A stretch of DNA of 64,000 nucleotides from Bacteroidota bacterium (GTDB lineage Bacteria; Bacteroidota; Bacteroidia; Flavobacteriales_D; Crocinitomicaceae), in assembly GCA_006226425.1 (NCBI GenBank), contig SBGX01000027.1:1-64000 (forward strand), written 5' to 3'. Under the pieces are notes generated by a model. That model worked only from the letters and a program-made list of their open reading frames with translations. It was not told the origin of the DNA and made no database searches. The translations under genes were made by a program, and so were the position numbers. Each line of letters opens with the position of its first letter. The first letter of the stretch is position 1. Below, piece after piece: positions 1-7,241 of this stretch.

Positions 1-694
1 CTTCGTCGGCTTCAGCGATCCGACCCATAGGGGATTGTTTGGCCATTTCCTGATAAACCTGATCCACCGATTGACCTGTTTTTCCAGCTTTCGTTTCAGC
101 AATACTTTGAAGACGGACTGTATCAGTAGCTCCTGGTAATACATTGTTTACCCGAATGTTGTGTGGTCCCAATTCATTGGCCATGCTTTTGCTCCAGTTC
201 GCCACGGCACCGCGGATAGTGTTGGAAACTCCCAGATTGGCCAGCGGCTGTTTGACGCTGGTCGAGATAATATTGATGATGCTTCCGCCACCGGCAGCTT
301 TCATTCCTGGAACCAGTTTTTGGGCCAGAATATGATTGCAGATGAGGTGCTGTGTAAAGGCATTCAAAAACTCTTCCGGTGCGGCATCGATAATCGGACC
401 ACCTTTGGGGCCTCCGGTGTTATTGATCAATACGTCACAACGACCACCCTCACTAAGATATTGATCGATGATTCCACCCAGTTCATGAGGTCGCGAAAAA
501 TCAGCACAAAGAATTTGATGTTGTTGCCCTGCATCATTCGAAAGACCTGCTTTCGCCTGGATGAGTTTTTCTTCATTGCGTGCGAGTAGCACCACCGTGG
601 CTCCATTTCGCGCAAATTCCTGGGCGGCAGCAAGTCCAATACCCTGCGTGCTACCACAAACAATTACCGTTTTATTCTTGTAACTGAGATCCAT
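1..694 (-). CDS. Atypical SDR-family oxidoreductase (C-terminus cut by window edge)
   Basis: The reading frame runs leftwards from ATG at 694 to the window edge without a stop, giving about 231 residues of a short-chain dehydrogenase/reductase. The N-terminal Rossmann cofactor site is clear (CGSTQGIG near residues 13-20), followed by an NNTGG motif typical of classical SDRs and a late NNVLPG motif. The active-site serine is present in a SIINIISTS stretch. Where classical SDRs have YxxxK, this protein reads SNTIR, so the catalytic Tyr and Lys are replaced by Ser and Arg. Such SxxxR members are known in the 3-oxoacyl-ACP-reductase-like part of the family, so it is probably an intact gene of an atypical subgroup. 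Substrate unknown. It diverges from the response regulator at 767 with a 72-base shared upstream region. The missing end is only the window edge. Confidence 0.85.
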   Translation of the reverse strand, partial: MDLSYKNKTVIVCGSTQGIGLAAAQEFARNGATVVLLARNEEKLIQAKAGLSNDAGQQHQILCADFSRPHELGGIIDQYLSEGGRCDVLINNTGGPKGGPIIDAAPEEFLNAFTQHLICNHILAQKLVPGMKAAGGGSIINIISTSVKQPLANLGVSNTIRGAVANWSKSMANELGPHNIRVNNVLPGATDTVRLQSIAETKAGKTGQSVDQVYQEMAKQSPMGRIAEADE

Positions 695-766
695 TTTTTA
701 CTTTTTTACAATGTTACTAAATTTTGCTACTTTAGGCCGAAAATCAGTTGATTTAGTTGCAAAAAC

Positions 767-1450
767 ATGAGAAAGATTTGTCTGATAGAAGATGAGGAAA
801 GCCTTTCGTCTCTGATTCAAATGAATCTGGAATTGGAAGCTTATGAGGTGGAAACGATCACTCATGGGACCGAAGCCTTTTTGAGAGCGCATGAGATGGA
901 TCGTTTTCAATTAGTCATTTTGGATGTAATGCTCCCGGAGGTTAGTGGCTTAACTATTTGTAAAGAGATTCGTAAACATTCGAAGGTGCCCATTCTTTTT
1001 CTTTCGGCAAAGGGGACGACCCAGGACCGAATCCATGGATTGAAACTAGGAGCGAATGATTATTTACCCAAACCCTTTGATCTGGAAGAATTGCTTTTGC
1101 GCGTGCAAATCCTGACTGGTGCTACGAGCACGGAAGTAGTTAAAACCATCCGAATCGGTTCGTATGAAGTAGATTTTAGCACCTATGAAGTGATCGAAAT
1201 AGGAAGTGGAGAGAAACAGGATTTGAGCAAACGGGAAATTGAACTGTTGAAATTGTTTCACGAAAGAAACGGAGAAGTGGTTTCCAGGGATGAAATTTTA
1301 GATCGGCTTTGGCAAGATGATCAATTCCCTAGTTCCCGGACGATTGATAACTACATTTTAGCTTTTCGGAAGTTGTTCGAAGAGGACCCACGCCATCCAA
1401 AATATTTTCATAGCGTTCGAGGAGTCGGATACAAATTCATATTGAAATGA
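767..1450 (+). CDS. OmpR/PhoB-type response regulator, orphan
   Basis: This is a 227-residue two-component response regulator. The receiver domain (residues 1-115) shows the acidic pair E8/D9, the phospho-acceptor D53 in the VILDVMLP strand, S80 in the switch position and K102 in LPKPFD. The C-terminal winged helix (about 130-227) ends in the usual RGVGYKF hairpin, so DNA binding is expected. No histidine kinase lies next to it, so the partner must be encoded elsewhere. A -7-like element TACTTTAG (728-735, one mismatch to TAnnTTTG) precedes the start. The end of the gene is followed by a strong inverted-repeat structure at 1460-1510. Regulon and signal cannot be inferred. Confidence 0.93.
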   Translation: MRKICLIEDEESLSSLIQMNLELEAYEVETITHGTEAFLRAHEMDRFQLVILDVMLPEVSGLTICKEIRKHSKVPILFLSAKGTTQDRIHGLKLGANDYLPKPFDLEELLLRVQILTGATSTEVVKTIRIGSYEVDFSTYEVIEIGSGEKQDLSKREIELLKLFHERNGEVVSRDEILDRLWQDDQFPSSRTIDNYILAFRKLFEEDPRHPKYFHSVRGVGYKFILK

Positions 1451-1459
1451 TTTTGTTGA

Positions 1460-1510
1460 AAAACCATGCTTTAGCATGTTGTTTTTCCACGTGGGGAAGG
1501 ATGGTTTTTT
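1460..1510 (+). terminator. Structured terminator, possible three-way junction
   Basis: An outer stem AAACCAT (1461-1467) pairs with ATGGTTT (1501-1507), followed by a T run. Inside are two further perfect hairpins: CATGC-TTTA-GCATG (1465-1478) and a TTCCAC/GTGG(G)GAA arm around 1484-1497. The first inner hairpin shares four bases with the outer stem, so two folds compete. Its position 10 bases after the regulator stop fits a terminator. Confidence 0.6.
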
Positions 1511-1521
1511 CATCTGGAGAG

Positions 1522-1552
1522 TTTGTTTTACAGCAGAGATTTAATTAATTTG
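1522..1552 (+). promoter_or_regulatory. Bacteroidota-type promoter for the exonuclease operon
   Basis: TTTG (1522-1525), a 19-base spacer and TTAATTTG (1545-1552) match the TTTG-N19-TAnnTTTG consensus with one mismatch in the -7 element. It lies 20 bases upstream of the start at 1572. Confidence 0.55.
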
Positions 1553-1571
1553 AATAGCAAAACGACCTAAA

Positions 1572-2321
1572 ATGCTTGAAAAAATCAACTTGGAAAAAAT
1601 GTTGTTTCTGGACATCGAGACCGTTCCAGGAACTTATCATTACGAGGAGCTCAACGAGGAGCTGAAACTGCTATTTGAAACAAAAAATCGCTTTCGCTAC
1701 AAAAGTCTGAAACAAGAGACGCCGGAACGAGATGATTCGGATGCCTGGAAGGAGGTGTACGGACAAATGGGTGGGGTTCAGGCTGAATTCGGAAAAATTG
1801 TCTGTATCTCAGTCGGTTTTGTCCGTGAGAGCAGAACTGGCCTGGAATTGCGAATCAAGTCCTTTTACCACCATGATGAAGAAACCTTGTTGAAGCAGTT
1901 CGTTCATTTGTTGGAGGAGTACTATAACAGCCCATATCACCTTTTATGTGGACACAATGCGAAAGAGTTTGACTTCCCCTACATCTGTCGCCGCTTATTG
2001 ATCAACGGACTTAAGTTGCCCGGTATTTTGGATATTGCCGGGAAAAAACCATGGGAAATCAATCATTTGGATACCATGGAGTTGTGGAAATTCGGTGATT
2101 TCAAAGCCTATACTTCATTGGCCCTGTTGTGTCATGTATTTGGGATTCCCACCCCAAAAGATGATATTTCGGGAGCAGACGTGGCCCGGGTCTATTACGA
2201 AGAGGAAGGGTTGGAGCGAATTAAAACCTATTGCGAGAAAGATGTGGTGGCCCTGGTTCAATTATTTCTGAAAATGAGAGGCTCCGCACTAATTGATGAA
2301 TCAGCTATTAAATTTTCCTAA
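1572..2321 (+). CDS. PolB-like DEDDy 3'-5' exonuclease
   Basis: This 249-residue protein is a stand-alone 3'-5' exonuclease related to the proofreading domain of family B DNA polymerases. All three exonuclease motifs are visible: Exo I in LFLDIET (D14, E16), Exo II in GHNAKEFDFP (D134), and Exo III in YCEKD (Y220, D224), the DEDDy arrangement. The two catalytic Mg ions would be bound by D14, E16, D134 and D224. There is no polymerase or nucleic-acid-binding extension. The DNA or RNA substrate is not evident. It is the first gene of a probable three-gene operon; the aminotransferase ATG follows its stop directly. Confidence 0.88.
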   Translation: MLEKINLEKMLFLDIETVPGTYHYEELNEELKLLFETKNRFRYKSLKQETPERDDSDAWKEVYGQMGGVQAEFGKIVCISVGFVRESRTGLELRIKSFYHHDEETLLKQFVHLLEEYYNSPYHLLCGHNAKEFDFPYICRRLLINGLKLPGILDIAGKKPWEINHLDTMELWKFGDFKAYTSLALLCHVFGIPTPKDDISGADVARVYYEEEGLERIKTYCEKDVVALVQLFLKMRGSALIDESAIKFS

Positions 2322-3455
2322 ATGCAAATAAAATCGAAACTTCCTGATGTGGGGACGACCATTTTTACGGTGATGTCCAAAATGGCTTCGGATCATCAGG
2401 CGATCAACCTGGCACAGGGTTTTCCGAATTTTCCGGTAGATCAGCGCCTGGTGGATCAAATTGCCAATAACCTGAACAAGCCTTACCATCAGTATGCCCC
2501 CATGCCGGGAAATCCGAATTTACTATTGGCACTTTCGGAATTGACTGAAAAACATTATGGAAGACAAACGCCTCAAGAAGAGATTCTGGTGTGCGCCGGG
2601 GCTACTCAGGCTATTTACACAGCGATCCAGGCCCTGGTTCATCCGGGAGAAGAAGTCATTATTATTGATCCGGCCTATGATTGTTATGATCCAGCTGTTC
2701 GGATGGCTGGGGCAAAAGCCGTGCACATTCCAATGCTCGTTGGTTTCGAAATGGATTGGGATCGGATTGAACAGAGTATCCATGAACAAACCAGGATGCT
2801 GATCGTTAACAATCCACATAATCCTTCCGGGCGAGTGTTCCGCCAATCGGATGTGGAAGCACTTCGATCCATCATGCAAAAACACCCACATTTGTTGCTC
2901 TTATCAGATGAAGTATATGAGTACATTAGTTTTGATGAAGCGCACCATTCGGCACACGAGCTGAAGGAATTCAGGGATCGCATTTTGGTGGTTTCATCTT
3001 TTGGGAAGAGTTTTCATATTACTGGCTGGAAACTAGGATACTTGATCAGTGATGAAGCCTTGATGAAAGAAATCAAGAAGGTCCATCAGTTTTTGGTTTT
3101 CTCGGTGAATAATCTCGCTCAACAAAGCCTGGCAGATTACCTGAATCTAATTGATCTAAGCGAGTTAGCAGGATTTTATAAGCAGAAACGAGACCATTTT
3201 GCCGGCTTGATTGCTCCCGGAAGATTTCGTTTGCTCCCATCTGAAGGAACCTACTTTCAGGCCCTGGATTACAGTGAGATTAGTAAAGAGAAGGATACGG
3301 AATTTGTACAAAGAATGGTACGCGAACATGGAGTGGCGGCTATTCCTATGTCGGCGTTCTATGCCTCTGAGAATCATGATCGGGTCATTCGTCTTTGTTT
3401 TGCCAAAGATGAAGAAACCCTGGAAAAAGCAGCAGAGAAATTATGCAGGATTTAA
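2322..3455 (+). CDS. Methionine/glutamine aminotransferase (YbdL-like)
   Basis: This 377-residue protein is a fold-type I PLP aminotransferase of the kynurenine/methionine aminotransferase branch. NNPHNPSG (163-170) and SSFGKSFHITGWKLG (225-239) are diagnostic, with K229 the expected Schiff-base lysine and D196 in LLSDEVYEY binding the pyridine nitrogen. YbdL-type enzymes transaminate 2-oxo-4-methylthiobutanoate (methionine salvage) and often use glutamine as amino donor. The assignment is strengthened by the next gene, an omega-amidase that would remove the 2-oxoglutaramate formed from glutamine. Its ATG directly abuts the stop of the exonuclease and its end overlaps the amidase by 13 bases, so the two metabolic genes are translationally coupled. 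Exact in vivo substrate is inference. Confidence 0.88.
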   Translation: MQIKSKLPDVGTTIFTVMSKMASDHQAINLAQGFPNFPVDQRLVDQIANNLNKPYHQYAPMPGNPNLLLALSELTEKHYGRQTPQEEILVCAGATQAIYTAIQALVHPGEEVIIIDPAYDCYDPAVRMAGAKAVHIPMLVGFEMDWDRIEQSIHEQTRMLIVNNPHNPSGRVFRQSDVEALRSIMQKHPHLLLLSDEVYEYISFDEAHHSAHELKEFRDRILVVSSFGKSFHITGWKLGYLISDEALMKEIKKVHQFLVFSVNNLAQQSLADYLNLIDLSELAGFYKQKRDHFAGLIAPGRFRLLPSEGTYFQALDYSEISKEKDTEFVQRMVREHGVAAIPMSAFYASENHDRVIRLCFAKDEETLEKAAEKLCRI

Positions 3456-4243
3456 AAGTTGTTTTGTGCCAAAGTCGGCAGTATTGGGAGGATAAGAAAG
3501 CCAACCTGGAGCACTTTGAGGCACTACTAAAGAACGTTGAGGGGGTTGATTTGATCATTTTCCCTGAAATGTTTCATACTGGATTTACGATGGAGGTCAC
3601 GGGGCTGGCAGAGTCGATGGATCATCCGATGGGAATAGACTGGTTGAAGGAACAGGCGGCCAGGAGGCAGAGTTGCTTTTACACTTCACTCATTACTGAA
3701 AAAGAAGGAAAATTCTACAATACAGGTGTATTTGTTCGTCCAAACGGGGAATTAAGCTACTATAACAAGCGGAAACTATTCACCCTGGCCGGAGAAGATC
3801 AGTATTATACTCCAGGAAAAGAAGCAAAAATCGTTGAGTTGAAGGGCTGGAGGATTAATTTGCAGATTTGCTATGATCTTCGCTTCCCCGAACTTTCACG
3901 GAACTTAGTTGTTGAGGGCAGACCGAATTACGATCTATGTCTGTATGTGGCAAACTGGCCGGAACGCCGCATCGCTCATTGGAAGGCCCTGCTCCCGGCT
4001 CGTGCCATTGAGAATCAGTCCTACGTGATTGGCGTGAACCGAATGGGACAGGATGGGAACGAATTGACGTATTCGGGAGATAGTTTGGCCTACAATGCTT
4101 TGGGAGAACGACTCAATGATGAGAACGCCTATCAGGAGTGCATCCAAGAGGTTGAACTCTCCTATGCTCATCTCGAACAAGTACGAGCGAAATTGAACTT
4201 TTTGAAGGACGTTACACTGGAAGTTCCCCTGAAACGATTGTAA
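3443..4243 (+). CDS. Omega-amidase, nitrilase family (YafV/Nit2-like)
   Basis: This 266-residue C-N hydrolase carries the nitrilase triad: E42 in FPEMFHTGF, K109 in YNKRKLF and C143 in QICYDLRFPEL. The latter block and its size fit the omega-amidases YafV and Nit2, which hydrolyse 2-oxoglutaramate or 2-oxosuccinamate to ammonia and the oxo acid. That pulls glutamine-dependent transamination forward and fits the overlapping upstream aminotransferase. The start at 3443 lies 13 bases inside the aminotransferase. The 3' end overlaps the convergent plsC gene by 32 bases, so any terminators for the two units must lie within coding sequence. Confidence 0.9.
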   Translation: MQDLKVVLCQSRQYWEDKKANLEHFEALLKNVEGVDLIIFPEMFHTGFTMEVTGLAESMDHPMGIDWLKEQAARRQSCFYTSLITEKEGKFYNTGVFVRPNGELSYYNKRKLFTLAGEDQYYTPGKEAKIVELKGWRINLQICYDLRFPELSRNLVVEGRPNYDLCLYVANWPERRIAHWKALLPARAIENQSYVIGVNRMGQDGNELTYSGDSLAYNALGERLNDENAYQECIQEVELSYAHLEQVRAKLNFLKDVTLEVPLKRL

Positions 4244-4952
4244 AAACCCGGTCACTCAATTCCTGGACACTTAAAGGCTCCATCTCTTCTACTGAGAGAT
4301 AGGGATGAATGTACACCTGACTTAAACCCGGTCGGGCGGGTCCCAGCAGATCTCCGGGATCAGAAAACAAAAGATAATTGTTCGTAAAGGTGATTGGAAC
4401 AATAGGAACCCTGGCTGCTTTGGCCAGTTTGAAAGCCCCGTCTTTAAAAGGAATCATTTTCGGAAGGTGATCATCTGGAATTCCTCCTTCCGGAAAGATC
4501 ACAAGGGACCACCCGAGTTCAATGGCTTTGCGTGCCTGGATAAAAGATTTGGCAGATTTCATGCGATCATTTCTAAAGACAGGAATGTTCAGCTCTCTAA
4601 AAAAGGAGCTGACCAGTGGATATTTCAGAATTTCAGATTTCCCTAAGAACAGAAAAGGATGTTTAGACATCAGGGAGTACATCAGGAAAATATCCATGTA
4701 AGAGCTGTGATTGGCAACAATGATGTAGGGTCCCTTGGGGAGTTCGGATTTTTTCCGGAAAATAGGATGTACAAAACAAAGACAACGGAAGCACCAGCTC
4801 CACATGACGAAACAGTTAAAACACTTTTTCTTCGTTCGCTCCGAGCGTTTTAAAAGATTGATGGGAAGATAGAATAGGAGCAGTGTCAGTGAAAAAACCA
4901 GAGCCACATAGACTTTGAAAAGCAAGCCAAGAACACCTCTTACATACCTCAT
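4212..4952 (-). CDS. plsC: 1-acyl-sn-glycerol-3-phosphate acyltransferase
   Basis: This 246-residue membrane protein of the PlsC family makes phosphatidic acid by acylating lysophosphatidate at sn-2. The catalytic HX4D is H82-D87 in VANHSSYMD, and FPEGG (153-157) is the glycerol-phosphate-binding motif. A hydrophobic segment at about residues 8-33 anchors it to the inner membrane. It is a single gene on the minus strand, convergent with the omega-amidase (32-base overlap) and divergent from trpS. A perfect -7 box TACTTTTG lies on the minus strand at 4964-4957, only four bases before the ATG, so the mRNA may be almost leaderless. A paralogous lysolipid acyltransferase role is possible. Confidence 0.88.
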   Translation of the reverse strand: MRYVRGVLGLLFKVYVALVFSLTLLLFYLPINLLKRSERTKKKCFNCFVMWSWCFRCLCFVHPIFRKKSELPKGPYIIVANHSSYMDIFLMYSLMSKHPFLFLGKSEILKYPLVSSFFRELNIPVFRNDRMKSAKSFIQARKAIELGWSLVIFPEGGIPDDHLPKMIPFKDGAFKLAKAARVPIVPITFTNNYLLFSDPGDLLGPARPGLSQVYIHPYLSVEEMEPLSVQELSDRVFTIVSGELPV

Positions 4953-5037
4953 TATTCAAAAGTAAAACATATTGCAATGATTTTCGAATAAAAAGCGCAT
5001 ATTGTTAAAAAGTGTAATTTCGTAAAAAAGAAAGTTA

Positions 5038-6021
5038 ATGGCTCGAATTTTAACAGGCATTCAAAGCACCGGAACCCCTCATTTGGGGAATATTTTAGGT
5101 GCAATCGTTCCGGCAATTGAATTGGCTTCCAAAGCGGAAAACGAATCCTTTTTGTTTATTGCGGACTTGCACTCGTTGACGCAAATTAAAGAAGCGGAGA
5201 CCTTGAAGTCAAATACCTATGCTACTGCCGCCGCCTGGTTAGCTTTCGGCCTAAACCCGGAAAAAACGGTGTTCTATCGGCAAAGTGATATCCCACAGGT
5301 AACCGAATTGACCTGGTACCTTATGTGCTTTTATCCCTATCAGCGCCTGACGCTGGCACATAGTTTCAAGGATAAGGCAGACCGTCTGGAAGACGTCAAT
5401 GGAGGTTTGTTTACCTATCCAATCCTGATGGCTGCGGACATTTTGATGTATGATGCGGAATTTGTTCCGGTCGGAAAAGATCAGTTGCAGCATTTGGAAA
5501 TGACACGTGATGTGGCTGCCCGTTTTCATGCCCAATTGGGAGAAACTTTTGTTCTTCCGCAGGAAATGGTCAATGAGGAAACTATGTTGATTCCAGGAAC
5601 GGACGGTGAGAAAATGAGTAAGTCGAGAAATAACTATATCGATATCTTTTTACCGGAGAAACAACTGAAGAAACAGGTCATGCGTATCGAGACAGATAGT
5701 AAGTCCCTGGAAGACCCTAAGGATCCGGATACCTGCAAGATATTTAGCTTATATCGTTTATTAGCTACGGAGGATCAGCAGGCCGAAATGCGTGCCAACT
5801 ATGAACGTGGGGGGTATGGATACGGACATGCCAAAACAGCCCTGTTTGAGTTGATCCTGGAAAAATATGCCGGACCGCGTGCCATCTTTGAAGATTACAT
5901 GACGCATCCAGAAAAGCTGGAACAAATCCTGGCAATCGGGGCGGAAAAAGCGAAAAAGGTCGCTGATGAGGTCCTTGATCGCGTTCGCACAAAGGTCGGA
6001 CTGCGTACGATGCACGGATGA
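5038..6021 (+). CDS. trpS: Tryptophan--tRNA ligase
   Basis: This 327-residue class I aminoacyl-tRNA synthetase charges tRNA-Trp. The HIGH-type signature is PHLGN (14-18) and the second signature is KMSKS (192-196), both at the spacing expected for bacterial TrpRS; the length is also normal. It is a single-gene unit: plsC diverges upstream and msrA converges 8 bases downstream. A -7-like TAATTTCG (5015-5022, one mismatch) precedes the start by 15 bases. Nothing unusual in the sequence. Confidence 0.96.
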   Translation: MARILTGIQSTGTPHLGNILGAIVPAIELASKAENESFLFIADLHSLTQIKEAETLKSNTYATAAAWLAFGLNPEKTVFYRQSDIPQVTELTWYLMCFYPYQRLTLAHSFKDKADRLEDVNGGLFTYPILMAADILMYDAEFVPVGKDQLQHLEMTRDVAARFHAQLGETFVLPQEMVNEETMLIPGTDGEKMSKSRNNYIDIFLPEKQLKKQVMRIETDSKSLEDPKDPDTCKIFSLYRLLATEDQQAEMRANYERGGYGYGHAKTALFELILEKYAGPRAIFEDYMTHPEKLEQILAIGAEKAKKVADEVLDRVRTKVGLRTMHG

Positions 6022-6029
6022 TTGTGTGC

Positions 6030-6557
6030 TTACTTTAGGCGTTCAGCAAATACCTTTCGGAATTTCTCTACCTTGGGCCGCACCACAGAACTGCAATAAG
6101 GCTGGTCCGGATTGTTGGCAAAGTAATTGGCGTGGTAATCTTCCGCTTTGAAATAGTTTGTCAGCGGACTAATTTCGGTCACCACTTCAGCATCCCAGAC
6201 TTTTTCATCCCGGAGTTTTTGCTTGTACACTTCAGCTAAAGAACGTTGATCCTCGTCATGATAGAAGACAACCGAACGGTATTGCGTTCCAATGTCATTT
6301 CCCTGACGATTCATTTGCGTTGGGTCATGCACAAACCAAAAAACTTCCAGTAGGGCCTCATAAGAAAGTTGGTCCGGGTCATAGTGGATCCGAACGACCT
6401 CTGCATGTCCGGTGCTTCCCGTGCAAACTTCCTGATACGTCGGTTGATCTTTTTGTCCTCCTGAATAGCCAGGTTCGACATGAGTAACACCTTTAAGATC
6501 TTTAAAGCAGGCTTCCACACACCAGAAGCACCCTGCACCGAATGTTGCTTCGCGCAT
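6030..6557 (-). CDS. msrA: Peptide methionine (S)-S-oxide reductase
   Basis: This 175-residue MsrA reduces the S epimer of methionine sulfoxide in proteins. The catalytic motif GCFWCVE has the nucleophile C10, followed by the GGxxxxPTYxxVCxGxTGHAE block and a C-terminal Cys in PYCSSVV as resolving-cysteine candidate. No signal peptide is visible, so it should act in the cytoplasm, unlike the adjacent MsrB, which is a predicted lipoprotein. Both are on the minus strand, msrB first, 63 bases apart, probably cotranscribed. Electrons would come from thioredoxin; a trxA gene is encoded at 17.6-17.9 kb. Confidence 0.96.
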   Translation of the reverse strand: MREATFGAGCFWCVEACFKDLKGVTHVEPGYSGGQKDQPTYQEVCTGSTGHAEVVRIHYDPDQLSYEALLEVFWFVHDPTQMNRQGNDIGTQYRSVVFYHDEDQRSLAEVYKQKLRDEKVWDAEVVTEISPLTNYFKAEDYHANYFANNPDQPYCSSVVRPKVEKFRKVFAERLK

Positions 6558-6620
6558 TTGAATAGGTTTTAATTAAGAATTCAAAAATAAAGTTTGTGTT
6601 CCAATGTAGGAACATAGGCA

Positions 6621-7127
6621 TTATTTTTTCTGAAAATCCAGGGAAGCTGAATTGATACAATAGCGTAAACCGGTTGGTTTGGGGCCATCTTCGAAAACAT
6701 GTCCCAGGTGGGCATCACATTTTGCGCAAACAACTTCGACCCGAATCATGCCGTGACTTTTGTCCTTGTTCAGGCCAACATTTCCACCCTGGATGACATC
6801 GTAAAAACTGGGCCATCCTGTCCCGGAATTAAATTTCGTATCACTTGAAAACAAAGGGGCCTGGCAACATTTGCAACGGTAAGTTCCTTTTTCATGATGA
6901 TCCCAGTAGGCGCCTGTAAATGCACGTTCTGTTCCTTTTTCACGCGTGATCCGGTAAACTTCCGGGTCCAATTGTTTTTTCCACTCTTCCATAGTTTTTT
7001 GAATTTTAGTACTGTCTTCAGGTTGATTTTGAGTTGTGAGCATCACTGTCGGCTCGGTCGATGATTCAAAGTTACAGGACAGTAAACCGTAACTGATTAA
7101 AATGGTACTCCAAATAAGTGCTTTCAT
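6621..7127 (-). CDS. msrB: Peptide methionine (R)-S-oxide reductase, lipoprotein form
   Basis: This 168-residue MsrB reduces the R epimer of methionine sulfoxide. The MsrB fold is marked by two CxxC zinc sites (CKCC and CAKC), [18 protein letters not shown] and the catalytic Cys in RYCINSASL. The first 18 residues form a lipoprotein signal peptide with lipobox GLLSC (C18), followed by a short linker. The enzyme is therefore expected to be lipid-anchored in the periplasmic or surface face of the envelope, where it would repair oxidised envelope proteins. It probably shares a transcript with the cytosolic msrA downstream. A periplasmic reductant would be needed; none is visible nearby. Confidence 0.94.
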   Translation of the reverse strand: MKALIWSTILISYGLLSCNFESSTEPTVMLTTQNQPEDSTKIQKTMEEWKKQLDPEVYRITREKGTERAFTGAYWDHHEKGTYRCKCCQAPLFSSDTKFNSGTGWPSFYDVIQGGNVGLNKDKSHGMIRVEVVCAKCDAHLGHVFEDGPKPTGLRYCINSASLDFQKK

Positions 7128-7232
7128 AAATCTTGTTTATTAAAATAGTCGTTTCAGGGGAGCATTCCTTTCAAAACCACTTAAAAATTAACATTCTTTC
7201 ACAGGATAGAACAAGTCAGGCCGTAATTAGTT

Positions 7233-7240
7233 TACTTTTG
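7233..7240 (+). promoter_or_regulatory. -7 element touching the MFS start codon
   Basis: TACTTTTG matches TAnnTTTG perfectly and ends one base before the first ATG (7242). No TTTG lies 19-20 bases upstream. If it is used, transcription would start at about the second in-frame ATG (7245), giving a leaderless mRNA. Confidence 0.4.
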
Positions 7241-7241
7241 C

